A DNA stretch of 64,000 nt from the NCBI RefSeq assembly GCF_050107595.1, contig NZ_JBNILH010000001.1:62001-126000 (forward strand), written 5' to 3'. The DNA comes from Bacillus_AB infantis_C. GTDB lineage: Bacteria > Bacillota > Bacilli > Bacillales > Cytobacillaceae. Positions 44,987 to 53,905 of this stretch are shown in pieces; the first letter of the stretch is position 1, and each line of letters starts with the position of its first letter. The notes under the pieces are model-generated. The model saw only the letters and a program-made list of their open reading frames with translations, made no database searches and was not told the DNA's origin. The translations under genes and the position numbers were made by a program.

Positions 44987-45316
44987 ATGAAACAAATACA
45001 TTCAATTGAAGAATTTAATAGCATTTTAGAAGAAAAGAGCCCGGTCTTTCTGCTGAAGCACAGCACCACCTGCCCTGTCAGCCAGGCGGCGTATGAAGAG
45101 TATGAAAGCTTCACGTCTGCAAACAGCAGCGTTCCTGCTTATTTTCTGACTGTACAGGGTGCCCGTCCGGTTTCCAATCATGTGGCTGAGGAGTATCATA
45201 TCAAGCATGAATCTCCCCAGGCGATCCTTTTCTCGAACAAAGACGTTGTATGGCATGCATCCCATTGGAAAATAACAGAGGATTCACTGGCAAAGGCTGT
45301 AAGTGAAAACAGCTGA
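44987..45316 (+). CDS. ytxJ: Bacilliredoxin-type protein YtxJ
   Basis: A 109-residue thioredoxin-fold protein. The active site is STTCPVSQAA, a single cysteine where thioredoxins have CxxC, as expected for monothiol bacillithiol-linked YtxJ proteins. It probably removes bacillithiol from mixed disulfides. ATG 44987 follows AGGAGGAAAT. Third gene of the stress operon. Confidence 0.92.
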   Translation: MKQIHSIEEFNSILEEKSPVFLLKHSTTCPVSQAAYEEYESFTSANSSVPAYFLTVQGARPVSNHVAEEYHIKHESPQAILFSNKDVVWHASHWKITEDSLAKAVSENS

Positions 45317-45321
45317 ATACA

Positions 45322-45352
45322 AAAAGGCCGTTCCCGTAAAGGGACGGCCTTT
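45322..45352. terminator. Bidirectional terminator between ytxJ and the FtsA-like gene
   Basis: AAAGGCCGTCCC-like stem (AAAGGCCGTTCCC / GGGACGGCCTTT) between convergent genes. Confidence 0.85.
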
Positions 45353-45357
45353 CTGAT

Positions 45358-47517
45358 TTATTTAACCTTAATATGCTCAGGCCAGTGGATATGGAGGGTG
45401 TCCCCTGCGTTTACCGGTTCATGGAAGGAACATTTCCTTCCGTTCTTAATCAATTCAAAGCTGCCGGCTGCATGAGCGGGCGGCTTTACTTCAACATAAG
45501 TGAAAAGATCCTGGAAAATGAATGGTTCTTCAGGCAGTTGCCTGATCAGGATCGAATCCCCGCTCCTGATGATACTTTCAGCATCCAGTTTCATATCTCC
45601 GCGCCAGATCTCGACTGCCTCCCTCTTTAGGGTAATGCGCTCTCCATTAAAGAAGACTGGCAATGTCCGTTCCAGTGAGAGCTGCTTCTTTTCAGCCAAT
45701 TCAGCCACTGTTGTCTGATTCCTTCCGGCGGCCTCGATTACGTCCCTGTCCTCACAGCTGCTTCCGGGCTTTGCATCGATCCCGTTTCGGGTGAGCCTTC
45801 CGGAAAGGGAAGGGATGTAAGTTTCTTTCCCGTTAATTCTCAGATGGAATGGCTTTATGCTTTTTAATAAGTCTTCCAAGCTCAGAGCCTTTAATACCGA
45901 TTCAATGCTGTCAGCACTTCTGCATTCAATTTTGTCGCGGTCCTCCACAGAATCATCCGGAGACGCTGCTATACCGTTCTTGGAAATGATTGCTTGGACG
46001 GTATAGTCCTTCCCGTTAACTTTTACGTGTTTATCCGGAATGGTATCGACCAGATCTTTAACTTTAAGAAAAGATGCTCTTCCATCAGCTCCCCTGGCAA
46101 CTGTCAGCATATCTCCATCCCTGACCCCGTCATCCAGAGAACAGGCAGAGCCATTTTGCAGAAGAACAGGCGGATTGCCGTGCTCTCCGGGTATCGTAAT
46201 GCTGAGGCCATTCAGGGAAATGATTTTGGCCATTCCAGGCTTTCCATACAGCTTGCTCATTTTGATTCCGGCAGCAAGGAGGCAGTCGCCCACTGTCAAT
46301 TTTTTCACTTCAAAAAGGCGGACAGGCAGGTCATTTACATAGATTGTCCTGTATTGGACAGGAGACTGCAAGGCCGCTATCGCTATCCCAACCGGTGTGA
46401 CAAGATCAGGACCTTTTAATATATGATCGGCGAAGGCCAGGGAAGCGACTGCATCAATTCCCCTGATAGCAACCCGGTTCTCCGGGAGATGCAGGCGGGC
46501 TGCCACCATTTGCGGCAGGCGCGGCGTAAGACTCCCGCCCCCTACAAGCATTACGGCCTTGGGAGATTTATGATTATTGAGCTGCAGAATTTCATTACAA
46601 ATCGAATCTGCAAGCTTTTCGATTGCCGGTTCAATTTGTGAAATAATATCTTCACTTGCCCATTCTGTTTCAAAGCCGAGAATATCTGTCGTTTTGATCG
46701 TACTGTGATCAAGCAGACTCCGTTTTGCTTCTTCAGCCAAAGGGAAATCGAGAAGAAGCTGATCACTGAGCGATTCCGTAATCTCATCCCCTGCTACAGG
46801 GACCATACCATAAGCAATGACAGTTCCGGTATCTGTCAGGGCAATATCCGAAGTACCTGCCCCGATGTCAACAAGCGCAACGTTCAGCCTCCTCATGGAA
46901 GGCGGGATGAGGACATTGATGGCGGCAATAGGCTCGAGTGTAAGAGCCTGCATTTCAAGGCCGGCACGGTGGAGGGCAGAAATCAGCGACTCAACGACCA
47001 CTCTGGGAAGGAATGTTGCGATGATATCGACTGAAGCTTCTTCTCCCTGCTGATCAATGAGATTGCCAATTTCTTCACCATCCAGCCTGTAATGCAGCAC
47101 AGAGTATCCGACACAATAATAATAGTGGCTTTTATCCGTCTTCTGCTCTTCCGCTACTTCTGCCTGCGCCTGCTGTACCGCGCTCAGCTCAAGGTGAAGG
47201 ATATCATCCTTCTGTATTATCGGCTTGCCGGTGATGTTGACGGATGCCTGAGCCCTTTTAGTTTTGAGGGCCCTTCCGGCAGCTGCAACGCAGACTTTTT
47301 TTAAGGGGCCGTGGGCGGCTTCAAGGTCTTCCTTAATCTCAGTGATGATTTTGGATACAGAGATGACGTCATGGATCTGTCCATCAAGCATGGCGCGTTC
47401 TTTATGTTCTTTCGTGTGGATATCTATTACTTTGAACTGCCCGTCCTGCTCTTCCAGGATGATTCCGACCACTGAACGGGTACCGATATCAAGGGCAAAT
47501 ATTTTATTTTTAAGCAA
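45358..47517 (-). CDS. FtsA-like actin-fold protein with repeated beta-grasp-like modules
   Basis: A 719-residue protein. Residues ~1-385 are an FtsA/PilM-type actin fold: phosphate-1 FALDIGTRSVVG, VDIGAGTSDIAL near 215 and adenosine-motif MLVGGGSLTPRLP near 325. The remaining ~330 residues contain at least four modules of one plan: a strand with NG, a short helix, then DRDxIE or GDxI (for example VNGK...NGIAASPDDSVEDRDKIE and INGK...NGIDAKPGSSCEDRDVIE). FtsA normally ends in a short amphipathic membrane helix; none is seen here. TTG 47517 has GAAGGTG at 6 nt; GTG 47526 overlaps it. It is usually labelled FtsA or PilM in Bacillus; role unknown. It is not linked to ftsZ or pilus genes here. 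Confidence 0.8.
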   Translation of the reverse strand: MLKNKIFALDIGTRSVVGIILEEQDGQFKVIDIHTKEHKERAMLDGQIHDVISVSKIITEIKEDLEAAHGPLKKVCVAAAGRALKTKRAQASVNITGKPIIQKDDILHLELSAVQQAQAEVAEEQKTDKSHYYYCVGYSVLHYRLDGEEIGNLIDQQGEEASVDIIATFLPRVVVESLISALHRAGLEMQALTLEPIAAINVLIPPSMRRLNVALVDIGAGTSDIALTDTGTVIAYGMVPVAGDEITESLSDQLLLDFPLAEEAKRSLLDHSTIKTTDILGFETEWASEDIISQIEPAIEKLADSICNEILQLNNHKSPKAVMLVGGGSLTPRLPQMVAARLHLPENRVAIRGIDAVASLAFADHILKGPDLVTPVGIAIAALQSPVQYRTIYVNDLPVRLFEVKKLTVGDCLLAAGIKMSKLYGKPGMAKIISLNGLSITIPGEHGNPPVLLQNGSACSLDDGVRDGDMLTVARGADGRASFLKVKDLVDTIPDKHVKVNGKDYTVQAIISKNGIAASPDDSVEDRDKIECRSADSIESVLKALSLEDLLKSIKPFHLRINGKETYIPSLSGRLTRNGIDAKPGSSCEDRDVIEAAGRNQTTVAELAEKKQLSLERTLPVFFNGERITLKREAVEIWRGDMKLDAESIIRSGDSILIRQLPEEPFIFQDLFTYVEVKPPAHAAGSFELIKNGRKCSFHEPVNAGDTLHIHWPEHIKVK

Positions 47518-47762
47518 AGGATGCACCTTCTTTTACAGGATAGAGGAAACTTAAGCCCATCTGCACAGATATATTTCTTTAATGCTTAAAAGCGTTTAAC
47601 TAATAAAGAAAAAATACGTGACATTGGCAGTTAATTCATATATAATAATCCCTAATTATAAAAAATGTATCATATTTTAACAGGCCGATAAAGAAGAACC
47701 GTTGCGGATACTAATTTAAGGCGCAATACTTCGGTTCAGCCAAAGAGAAGGGACGGGACATG

Positions 47763-48839
47763 ATGAGCAATAAAGAATTAGATCAGCTGCGCGAACGAGT
47801 AGAGGAAATCAATCTTCAGCTTTTATCATTGATCAGCGAGAGGGCAAGCCTTGTTCAGGAAATCGGTAGGGTTAAGGAAACTCAAGGAGTTAACCGCTAT
47901 GACCCTGTCCGTGAAAGAAAAATGCTGGATTCCATTAAAGAACATAACGAAGGGCCGTTTGAAAACTCAACGATCGAGCATCTTTTCAAGGAAATCTTTA
48001 AGGCAGGGCTTGAACTGCAGAAAGATGACCACCGCAAAGCGCTCCTTGTATCCCGGAAGAAAAAGCCTGAAAATACCATTGTCGATTTAAGAGGCGAAAA
48101 AATCGGCGACGGCAACCCGCACTTTGTCTTTGGACCATGTGCTGTCGAGTCCTATGAACAGGTGGCTACAGTTGCGGCAGCCGTAAAGGCTAAAGGCATG
48201 AAGCTTCTCCGCGGCGGTGCCTACAAGCCTAGAACCTCTCCTTATGATTTCCAGGGGCTGGGACTTGAAGGCCTGAAAATCCTTAAGAGGGTTGCAGATG
48301 AGTATGACCTGGCCGTCATCAGTGAGATAGTCAATCCGGCTGATATCGAAACGGCTTCAGAATATCTGGATGTCATCCAGATCGGTGCAAGGAATATGCA
48401 GAACTTTGAGCTCCTGAAAGCAGCGGGTGCAGCCAATAAACCGGTATTGCTTAAGAGGGGCCTTGCGGCTACCATTGAAGAATTCATCAATGCTGCTGAA
48501 TATATCATGGCTCAGGGCAATGGGCAGATCATCCTCTGCGAGAGGGGAATCCGCACATATGAACGTGCAACAAGAAATACCCTTGATATTTCTGCGGTGC
48601 CAATCCTGAAGCAGGAAACGCATCTTCCTGTTATGGTCGATGTCACCCACTCAACAGGAAGAAGGGATCTGCTACTTCCAACTGCCAAAGCAGCGCTTGC
48701 AATCGGCGCAGACGGCGTCATGGCCGAAGTCCACCCTGATCCTGCGGTGGCTCTCTCAGATTCAGCACAGCAGATGGACCTGAATCAGTTTGACGATTTC
48801 ATGGCACAGCTCAAGGCTTCATCCTTTGTAAAAGTATAA
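47763..48839 (+). CDS. aroA: Bifunctional chorismate mutase / DAHP synthase
   Basis: A 358-residue enzyme that condenses PEP and erythrose-4-phosphate at the entry of aromatic amino-acid synthesis. An AroQ-type chorismate mutase domain occupies residues ~1-85 and gives feedback sensing; the type I beta DAHP synthase domain follows (GPCAVES, KPRTSPYDFQGLG, LLKRGLAATIEEF, CERGIRTYE, VTHSTGRRDLL). ATG 47763 or the ATG just before it could start; the B. subtilis protein begins MSN as here. It precedes ccpA as in B. subtilis. Confidence 0.97.
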   Translation: MSNKELDQLRERVEEINLQLLSLISERASLVQEIGRVKETQGVNRYDPVRERKMLDSIKEHNEGPFENSTIEHLFKEIFKAGLELQKDDHRKALLVSRKKKPENTIVDLRGEKIGDGNPHFVFGPCAVESYEQVATVAAAVKAKGMKLLRGGAYKPRTSPYDFQGLGLEGLKILKRVADEYDLAVISEIVNPADIETASEYLDVIQIGARNMQNFELLKAAGAANKPVLLKRGLAATIEEFINAAEYIMAQGNGQIILCERGIRTYERATRNTLDISAVPILKQETHLPVMVDVTHSTGRRDLLLPTAKAALAIGADGVMAEVHPDPAVALSDSAQQMDLNQFDDFMAQLKASSFVKV

Positions 48840-48876
48840 GGCAGAGGCTGCTGGGATATTCCTTAGCCGGCTATAT

Positions 48877-48915
48877 AAAAAGGGCTCTTCTGATTTTTTT
48901 CAGGGGAGCCCTTTT
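48877..48915 (+). terminator. aroA terminator
   Basis: AAAAGGGCTCTTCTG / CAGGGGAGCCCTTTT hairpin with a T-rich loop and tail. Confidence 0.8.
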
Positions 48916-49179
48916 CTATGACAGGAAGAATATTTGCACAAAATAAAGAGGTTTTGGCATTTACGGAGTGATGTCTTTGAATAATTCCCCGCTTTTTTGT
49001 AAAATAAAAGGGCTTTACATTGCGGCAAACGCCTGTCTGTCGTATGATTAAAGACATAATTAGACAAGTTTAGTTATTCACAAGCAGGAAAATTGCGTTA
49101 CTGTTTGGAATATCAGGACAACATAAGTAATGAACTTAAAAATGTATGGCAAAATTATATTATATTTTTCTTTTTATTA

Positions 49180-49363
49180 GGCTGTGTTAGTGTACCTTGA
49201 TGATTTTGGGCTCATTCGTGTGAAACTTTGTTTCACACGCATTTCAGCACAGCTGAAATGCTGCCAGATATTCATCCTGCAGCCTAGAAAGCTCGCTTTC
49301 TTGGCTGCAGGATGAATATCTGGCTAAAATGAGCCCAAAATCAATAACAATTTTAACAAAGCC
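49180..49363. mobile_element. MITE-like element upstream of ccpA
   Basis: A 184-bp non-coding element. The ends GGCTGTGTTA / TAACAAAGCC are inverted repeats, and it is flanked on both sides by the 8-bp direct repeat TTTTATTA (49172-49179 and 49364-49371), as expected of transposition. The inside folds into an outer stem (GATTTTGGGCTCATT / AATGAGCCCAAAATC) and three hairpins: CGTGTGAAA, CATTTCAGC and a 21-bp arm starting CCAGATATTCATCC. It encodes no protein. A diverged copy is at 43622-43742. The rest of 48916-49446 shows nothing I can name. Confidence 0.8.
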
Positions 49364-49446
49364 TTTTATTAATAAAGCTGACTGGCAAAGAATACCGAGA
49401 CAGTGTGATAAAAGAGGAATGTTCAAGTGAAAAAGGAGTGTTTTAA

Positions 49447-50445
49447 ATGAATGTAACAATCTATGATGTTGCCCGTGAAGCAAATGTTTCAATGGCAACG
49501 GTTTCCCGGGTAGTGAACGGGAATCCAAATGTAAAACCAGCGACAAGGAAAAAGGTGCTTGAGGTCATCGAGAGGCTCGGATACCGCCCTAATGCTGTCG
49601 CCAGGGGACTTGCCAGCAAGAAAACGACCACTGTGGGTGTCATCATCCCGGATATTTCAAGCACCTTCTTTGCAGAGCTGGCAAGGGGCATCGAGGATAT
49701 TGCAACGATGTACAAGTACAATATTATCCTGAGCAATTCTGACCAGAATAAAGATAAAGAGCTTCACCTGCTGAATACAATGCTCGGCAAGCAAGTGGAT
49801 GGAATCGTGTTCATGGGCGGAAATATTACGCCTGAACATGTGGAGGAATTCGAAAAATCCCCGGTGCCGATCGTTCTGGCCGGTTCCATTGAGGAATCAG
49901 AGAAAATTCCTTCTGTAAATATCAATTACGAGCAGGCCGCTTATGATGCGGTACAGACTTTCATTGAAAAAGGCCATAAGCAGATCGGGATTGCAATCGG
50001 TCCGCTGCATGAACCGATCAATGAGGCGAAAAAGCTTGCCGGCTACAAAAGGGCACTCAGTGAAGCGGGCATTGAATATAAGGAAGAGCTCGTTGCAGAA
50101 GGAGATTATACGTACGATTCCGGAATAGAAGCTTTTGAAAAGCTGATCGAAGCATCTGCAAAGCCGACAGCCATCTTTGCCGGTTCTGATGAAATGGCGC
50201 TGGGCGTCGTCCATGGTGCAGAGGACAAAGGCTTTTCTGTTCCTAACGACGTTGAAGTCATCAGCTCAGACAACACGCGCCTTGCATTAATGGTAAGGCC
50301 GCAGCTGACGAGCGTCGTACAGCCGCTTTATGATATCGGGGCGGTTGCCATGCGCCTTTTGACCAAATACATGAACAAAGAGAAAGTAACAGAAAACATT
50401 GTCGTCCTGCCTCACCGGATTGAATATCGCGACTCAACAAAATAA
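49447..50445 (+). CDS. ccpA: Catabolite control protein A
   Basis: A 332-residue LacI-family regulator that, with HPr-Ser-P as corepressor, binds cre sites to repress or activate carbon genes. The N-terminal helix-turn-helix TIYDVAREANVSMATVSRVV is followed by the hinge and periplasmic-binding-protein fold. The order aroA-ccpA-motPS and near-identity to CcpA in the HTH support the name. ATG 49447 follows AAAAAGGAGTG. Targets in this window are probably the boxes near acsA/acuA and the hydroxybutyrate operon. Confidence 0.97.
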   Translation: MNVTIYDVAREANVSMATVSRVVNGNPNVKPATRKKVLEVIERLGYRPNAVARGLASKKTTTVGVIIPDISSTFFAELARGIEDIATMYKYNIILSNSDQNKDKELHLLNTMLGKQVDGIVFMGGNITPEHVEEFEKSPVPIVLAGSIEESEKIPSVNINYEQAAYDAVQTFIEKGHKQIGIAIGPLHEPINEAKKLAGYKRALSEAGIEYKEELVAEGDYTYDSGIEAFEKLIEASAKPTAIFAGSDEMALGVVHGAEDKGFSVPNDVEVISSDNTRLALMVRPQLTSVVQPLYDIGAVAMRLLTKYMNKEKVTENIVVLPHRIEYRDSTK

Positions 50446-50547
50446 TAATAGCGCCGATATAAAGAGAGAGCGGGCAGAATTAGGGCAGGGCCCGAAAATT
50501 CTGCCTACAGGCGTTATTGGATTATAAGCTGACCAGGGAGAGGAATT

Positions 50548-51366
50548 ATGAGAAAGCTCGATACTCTTACACCGATTGGCTTGTTTATCGGTTTTGCAAT
50601 GCTGGTTTTTGGAATTATGACAAACGGGGGATTCAGCGGCTTTCTGTCATTTGTGGATCCCGCCTCTATACTGATTGTCCTTGGCGGACTGGTTTCCGGC
50701 CTGCTGGTCAGTTTTCCATTGAGGGACATCAAGCATTCCTTTACAGTGGTCCGCCAATCTTTTTCAAATGATGAAAAGAATTTGGCCGAGATCATCGATG
50801 TATTTGTCAAGCTATCGGACAAGGCCCGCCGGGAAGGGCTGCTGTCTCTGGAACCCGAGATTGAACAGATGGAAGATCCTTTTGTCAGGAAGGGTGTCAT
50901 GCTGGCGGTCGACGGGCTGGAGCCGGATGTAATTAATGATATTATGAATGCCGAAATTGCGGCGATGGAGGAAAGACATCGGAAGGGCAGGAGCATCCTG
51001 GATAAAGCGGGGGAATATGCACCTGCCTGGGGGATGATCGGGACTCTTATAGGACTTGTGCTGATGCTGAAGAATCTGAATGATCCTGCAAGCCTCGGTC
51101 CGAATATGGCAATCGCCCTTCTCACCACCTTATATGGTTCGCTTTTGGCCAATCTTGTTTTCCTGCCGATGGCAGCCAAGCTTCTCCTGAAAACGGAGAA
51201 GGAAGTGTTTCAGAAGCAAATCATCATTGAAGGTGTTCTGGGGGTGCAGGCAGGGCAGAATCCGAGACTGCTGGAAGAAAAGCTGGGCGCTTTCCTTTCT
51301 GCTCAGGAAAGAAAAGAGAAGTATGAGGCTCAAGCATCAGCGGAGGCCTTAGAATATGGCGATTAA
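50548..51366 (+). CDS. motP: Flagellar stator protein MotP
   Basis: A 272-residue MotA/PomA-family protein with four membrane helices (LTPIGLFIGFAMLVFGIMTN, PASILIVLGGLVSGLLVS, AWGMIGTLIGLVLMLKNL, TTLYGSLLANLVFLPMA) and a large charged cytoplasmic loop for rotor contact. With MotS it forms the sodium-driven stator known from Bacillus. ATG 50548 follows GGGAGAGG. The location directly after ccpA is as in B. subtilis, where the pair was called ytxD-ytxE. It overlaps motS by 11 bp. Confidence 0.95.
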   Translation: MRKLDTLTPIGLFIGFAMLVFGIMTNGGFSGFLSFVDPASILIVLGGLVSGLLVSFPLRDIKHSFTVVRQSFSNDEKNLAEIIDVFVKLSDKARREGLLSLEPEIEQMEDPFVRKGVMLAVDGLEPDVINDIMNAEIAAMEERHRKGRSILDKAGEYAPAWGMIGTLIGLVLMLKNLNDPASLGPNMAIALLTTLYGSLLANLVFLPMAAKLLLKTEKEVFQKQIIIEGVLGVQAGQNPRLLEEKLGAFLSAQERKEKYEAQASAEALEYGD

Positions 51367-52093
51367 TAGACGCCCCAGAACAGAGCCGAAGGGTGCGCCG
51401 AGGTGGATGGTGACATTCTCCGATCTTGTCACACTGATTCTCGTATTCTTTATTTTGTTATTCTCAATGTCACAGATCGATATCGTCAAATTCAAGGCGG
51501 TTTCTGAATCGTTTCAGGACAAGCAGTTCATGGATTTTTATCCATCGATCATCCCATTTGAAAATCCTACTGAAAATGACGATAATGTCGTGAATCAGGG
51601 GCCTGAATCGGACAGGCAGGAAGAGGAGAGGCTGGAGAACCTTCTGCAGGAAGTGGAAGGCTATCTTGAAAAGAACGGCCTTGAGGATGTTATTGTGGCC
51701 AACCGGACAGAGCGCGGGGTGGTGCTGGTCCTTCAGGAGCAGGTGCTGTTTGAATCGGGTGAAGCGGAAATCGTAGACAAGGACAGCGGCTTTCTCGATA
51801 AGGTGGGGTCTTTGCTGGCCGACATGCCGAACCTTGTGAAGGTAGAGGGGCACACGGACAACAGGCCGATCGCCACCTACCGATATCCGTCAAATTGGGA
51901 GCTATCTGCCGCGCGGGCAAGCAGCGTCATACGGTATCTGGCAGGCACAGGCCTTGACAGTAAACGCTTTATTGCTGTTGGCTACGGAGACACCCGGCCG
52001 CTTGTCCCGAATGATTCGGCGGAAAACCTTGAAAAGAACCGGCGGGTTGAAGTTATTATTTCAGACCCCCGCTATGAGGAAAATACAGATTGA
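51356..52093 (+). CDS. motS: Flagellar stator protein MotS
   Basis: A 245-residue MotB-family stator subunit. One N-terminal helix carries the ion-binding aspartate (D23 in FSDLVTLILVFFILLFSMSQ). A linker with charged residues leads to the OmpA-like peptidoglycan-binding domain (VEGHTDNRPI, NWELSAARASSVIRYL, GYGDTRPLVPNDS). The start overlaps motP, so translation is coupled. Ion choice (sodium) is inferred from the MotPS family. Confidence 0.95.
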   Translation: MAINRRPRTEPKGAPRWMVTFSDLVTLILVFFILLFSMSQIDIVKFKAVSESFQDKQFMDFYPSIIPFENPTENDDNVVNQGPESDRQEEERLENLLQEVEGYLEKNGLEDVIVANRTERGVVLVLQEQVLFESGEAEIVDKDSGFLDKVGSLLADMPNLVKVEGHTDNRPIATYRYPSNWELSAARASSVIRYLAGTGLDSKRFIAVGYGDTRPLVPNDSAENLEKNRRVEVIISDPRYEENTD

Positions 52094-52104
52094 GAGAAAT
52101 AGGG

Positions 52105-52152
52105 AAAAGGCTGTATCTCATTAGAATGGTTTCTTGAGATACAGCCTTTTTC
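52105..52152. terminator. Bidirectional terminator after motS
   Basis: AAAAGGCTGTATCTCA / TGAGATACAGCCTTTTTC, a 16-bp stem between convergent genes. Confidence 0.85.
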
Positions 52153-52164
52153 TGCCTTCATCTG

Positions 52165-52629
52165 TTATTTTTTATCCAGAAAGTTCTTACCAAACTCCGA
52201 GATCAGCCAGGGCCAGGGCAAGGATTCTAAATTTAATTCAAATTTGCCGTCCTCGTTCCCGCCTAAAGGCGTAAGCTGCTGGTAGAGAACTGTATTCCCT
52301 TCCTGGGCAGCAAGGCTGGCATTTCTGCCAAAGCAATTCGCTATCACTTCCTTGCCGCCGATAATCCGGATTTCATAGAAAAGTACATCAGCTAGATTTG
52401 TATACATGACCGCCAGCTTCTCGGATTCCAGCTTGTGCGGGAACATCACCGCATTATTCTTCCCGATAAGGACGGGAAGCTTTGCCGGTTTTGAATAGGA
52501 CGACCAGTTCCATACTTCCACAATCACTTCCTGCTCGCTTTGCCCTGTGTTGGCCAGATTGATAACCGCAGCCACTGTTCCTGGCTCCTTGCGCAGAACA
52601 CCTGTGGTGAGAGTCCTCATTTTCCCCAA
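52165..52629 (-). CDS. Hypothetical protein
   Basis: A 154-residue protein that I do not recognise. It reads as an all-beta fold (VAAVINLANTGQSEQEVIVE, then VEVWNWSS and YEIRIIGGKEVIANCFGRN), with no export signal. Start at TTG 52629 is about 9 nt after AAAGGAG; an internal ATG (52620) is possible. A 75-nt gap separates its start from the end of acuC, on the same strand. Confidence 0.65.
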   Translation of the reverse strand: MGKMRTLTTGVLRKEPGTVAAVINLANTGQSEQEVIVEVWNWSSYSKPAKLPVLIGKNNAVMFPHKLESEKLAVMYTNLADVLFYEIRIIGGKEVIANCFGRNASLAAQEGNTVLYQQLTPLGGNEDGKFELNLESLPWPWLISEFGKNFLDKK

Positions 52630-52732
52630 ATTGCATATCTCCTTTCATAGAAAGCATCGCAGCATATTGTATGCAAACTGAAAGGATAAGCTTGGACAAA
52701 AGGCATGGCTGGCAGTATTTTTGCCGGAAAAA

Positions 52733-53905
52733 CTAGAGAGATTCAGAATGTGTCTTATTGCGGATAGGGTACAGGGCCTTGGCTGCTGTATTGGCATTTT
52801 TCTCGGTTATTTCAGGTTTGCGGGGGATGGGCGGATACAGATTGTCCGGATCATCCCACTCTTCCGGCAGCTCGACCGGAGCCTGGTCTTTCCATTTCTG
52901 GATCCATCCCTCAGGCAATCTCCCATAGCAATTGGTATTTCCCGTCATTTCCATCCAGATCAGGGCCCAGGCCCTTGGCACAACCCGCCAGATATCATAG
53001 CCGCCCCCGCCGACGGCGATCCATCTTCCATCACAATACTGATGGGCGATTTCATGCGCCAGCTTAGGAATTTCGCGATAAATTTTCATTGTTGCAGATA
53101 AGTGTGTAAGCGGATCCAAATAATGAGAGTCGGCGCCATTTTGAGTCACGATGACATCGGGGCGGAAAAAGTCGGCGATCTCTCTTACTGAATCCCGGTA
53201 TGCGTGAAGCCATGATTCATCTTCCGTAAAGGCGTCCACCGGGATATTGAAAGAATAGCCATAGCCTTTCCCCTGCCCTCTTTCATTGACATTGCCGGTT
53301 CCGGGAAAAAGATAGCGGCCGGTTTCATGGATAGACAGGGTGCACACATCAGGATCATCATAGAACGCCCATTGAACCCCGTCACCGTGATGAGCATCGG
53401 TATCGATGTAAAGGACGCGGGCTTTATACTTTTCCTGAAGATATTTTATGGCAACAGAGCTGTCATTGTATATGCAAAAACCCGATGCTTTGCCGCGGAA
53501 TCCGTGGTGAAGGCCACCGCCGAGATGGAGCGCATGCCGCGCTTTGCCCTCCATTACATAATCTGCCGCAGTCAGGCTTCCCCCGACAAGCAGGGAGCTG
53601 GCTTCGTGCATATCAGCAAAAATCGGGGTATCCTCTGTGCCGATTCCATAGCTTTCGGCCATTTCCGCCGGAAGCTTGCCCTGGCCTGCCAGCTTCACTG
53701 CCTGTACATAATTGGGATCATGAATAAGGCATATTTCTTCATCTGAAGCTGGCCTGGGCGGGATAATGCTGCCGGGATCAATGGCCCCGGCCTGCTCAAG
53801 AAGATCAAGTGTAAGTTTTAATCTCTGCTGGTTAAAAGGATGCTGGGGATTGAACTTATAGTTCAGCAGCTCCTCTGAAAATATAAAAATGCTATCGCGG
53901 GTCAT
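52733..53905 (-). CDS. acuC: Acetoin utilisation protein AcuC (class I deacetylase fold)
   Basis: A 390-residue histone-deacetylase-family protein that removes the acetyl group placed on acetyl-CoA synthetase by AcuA, reactivating it. Zinc-site motifs are HLGGGLHHGFRGKASGFCIYND-type (HLGGGLHHGF), DTDAHHGDGVQ and the tyrosine in VGGGGYD. Start at 53905 overlaps the acuB stop in an ATGA arrangement, so the two are translationally coupled. Last gene of acuABC. Confidence 0.96.
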   Translation of the reverse strand: MTRDSIFIFSEELLNYKFNPQHPFNQQRLKLTLDLLEQAGAIDPGSIIPPRPASDEEICLIHDPNYVQAVKLAGQGKLPAEMAESYGIGTEDTPIFADMHEASSLLVGGSLTAADYVMEGKARHALHLGGGLHHGFRGKASGFCIYNDSSVAIKYLQEKYKARVLYIDTDAHHGDGVQWAFYDDPDVCTLSIHETGRYLFPGTGNVNERGQGKGYGYSFNIPVDAFTEDESWLHAYRDSVREIADFFRPDVIVTQNGADSHYLDPLTHLSATMKIYREIPKLAHEIAHQYCDGRWIAVGGGGYDIWRVVPRAWALIWMEMTGNTNCYGRLPEGWIQKWKDQAPVELPEEWDDPDNLYPPIPRKPEITEKNANTAAKALYPIRNKTHSESL

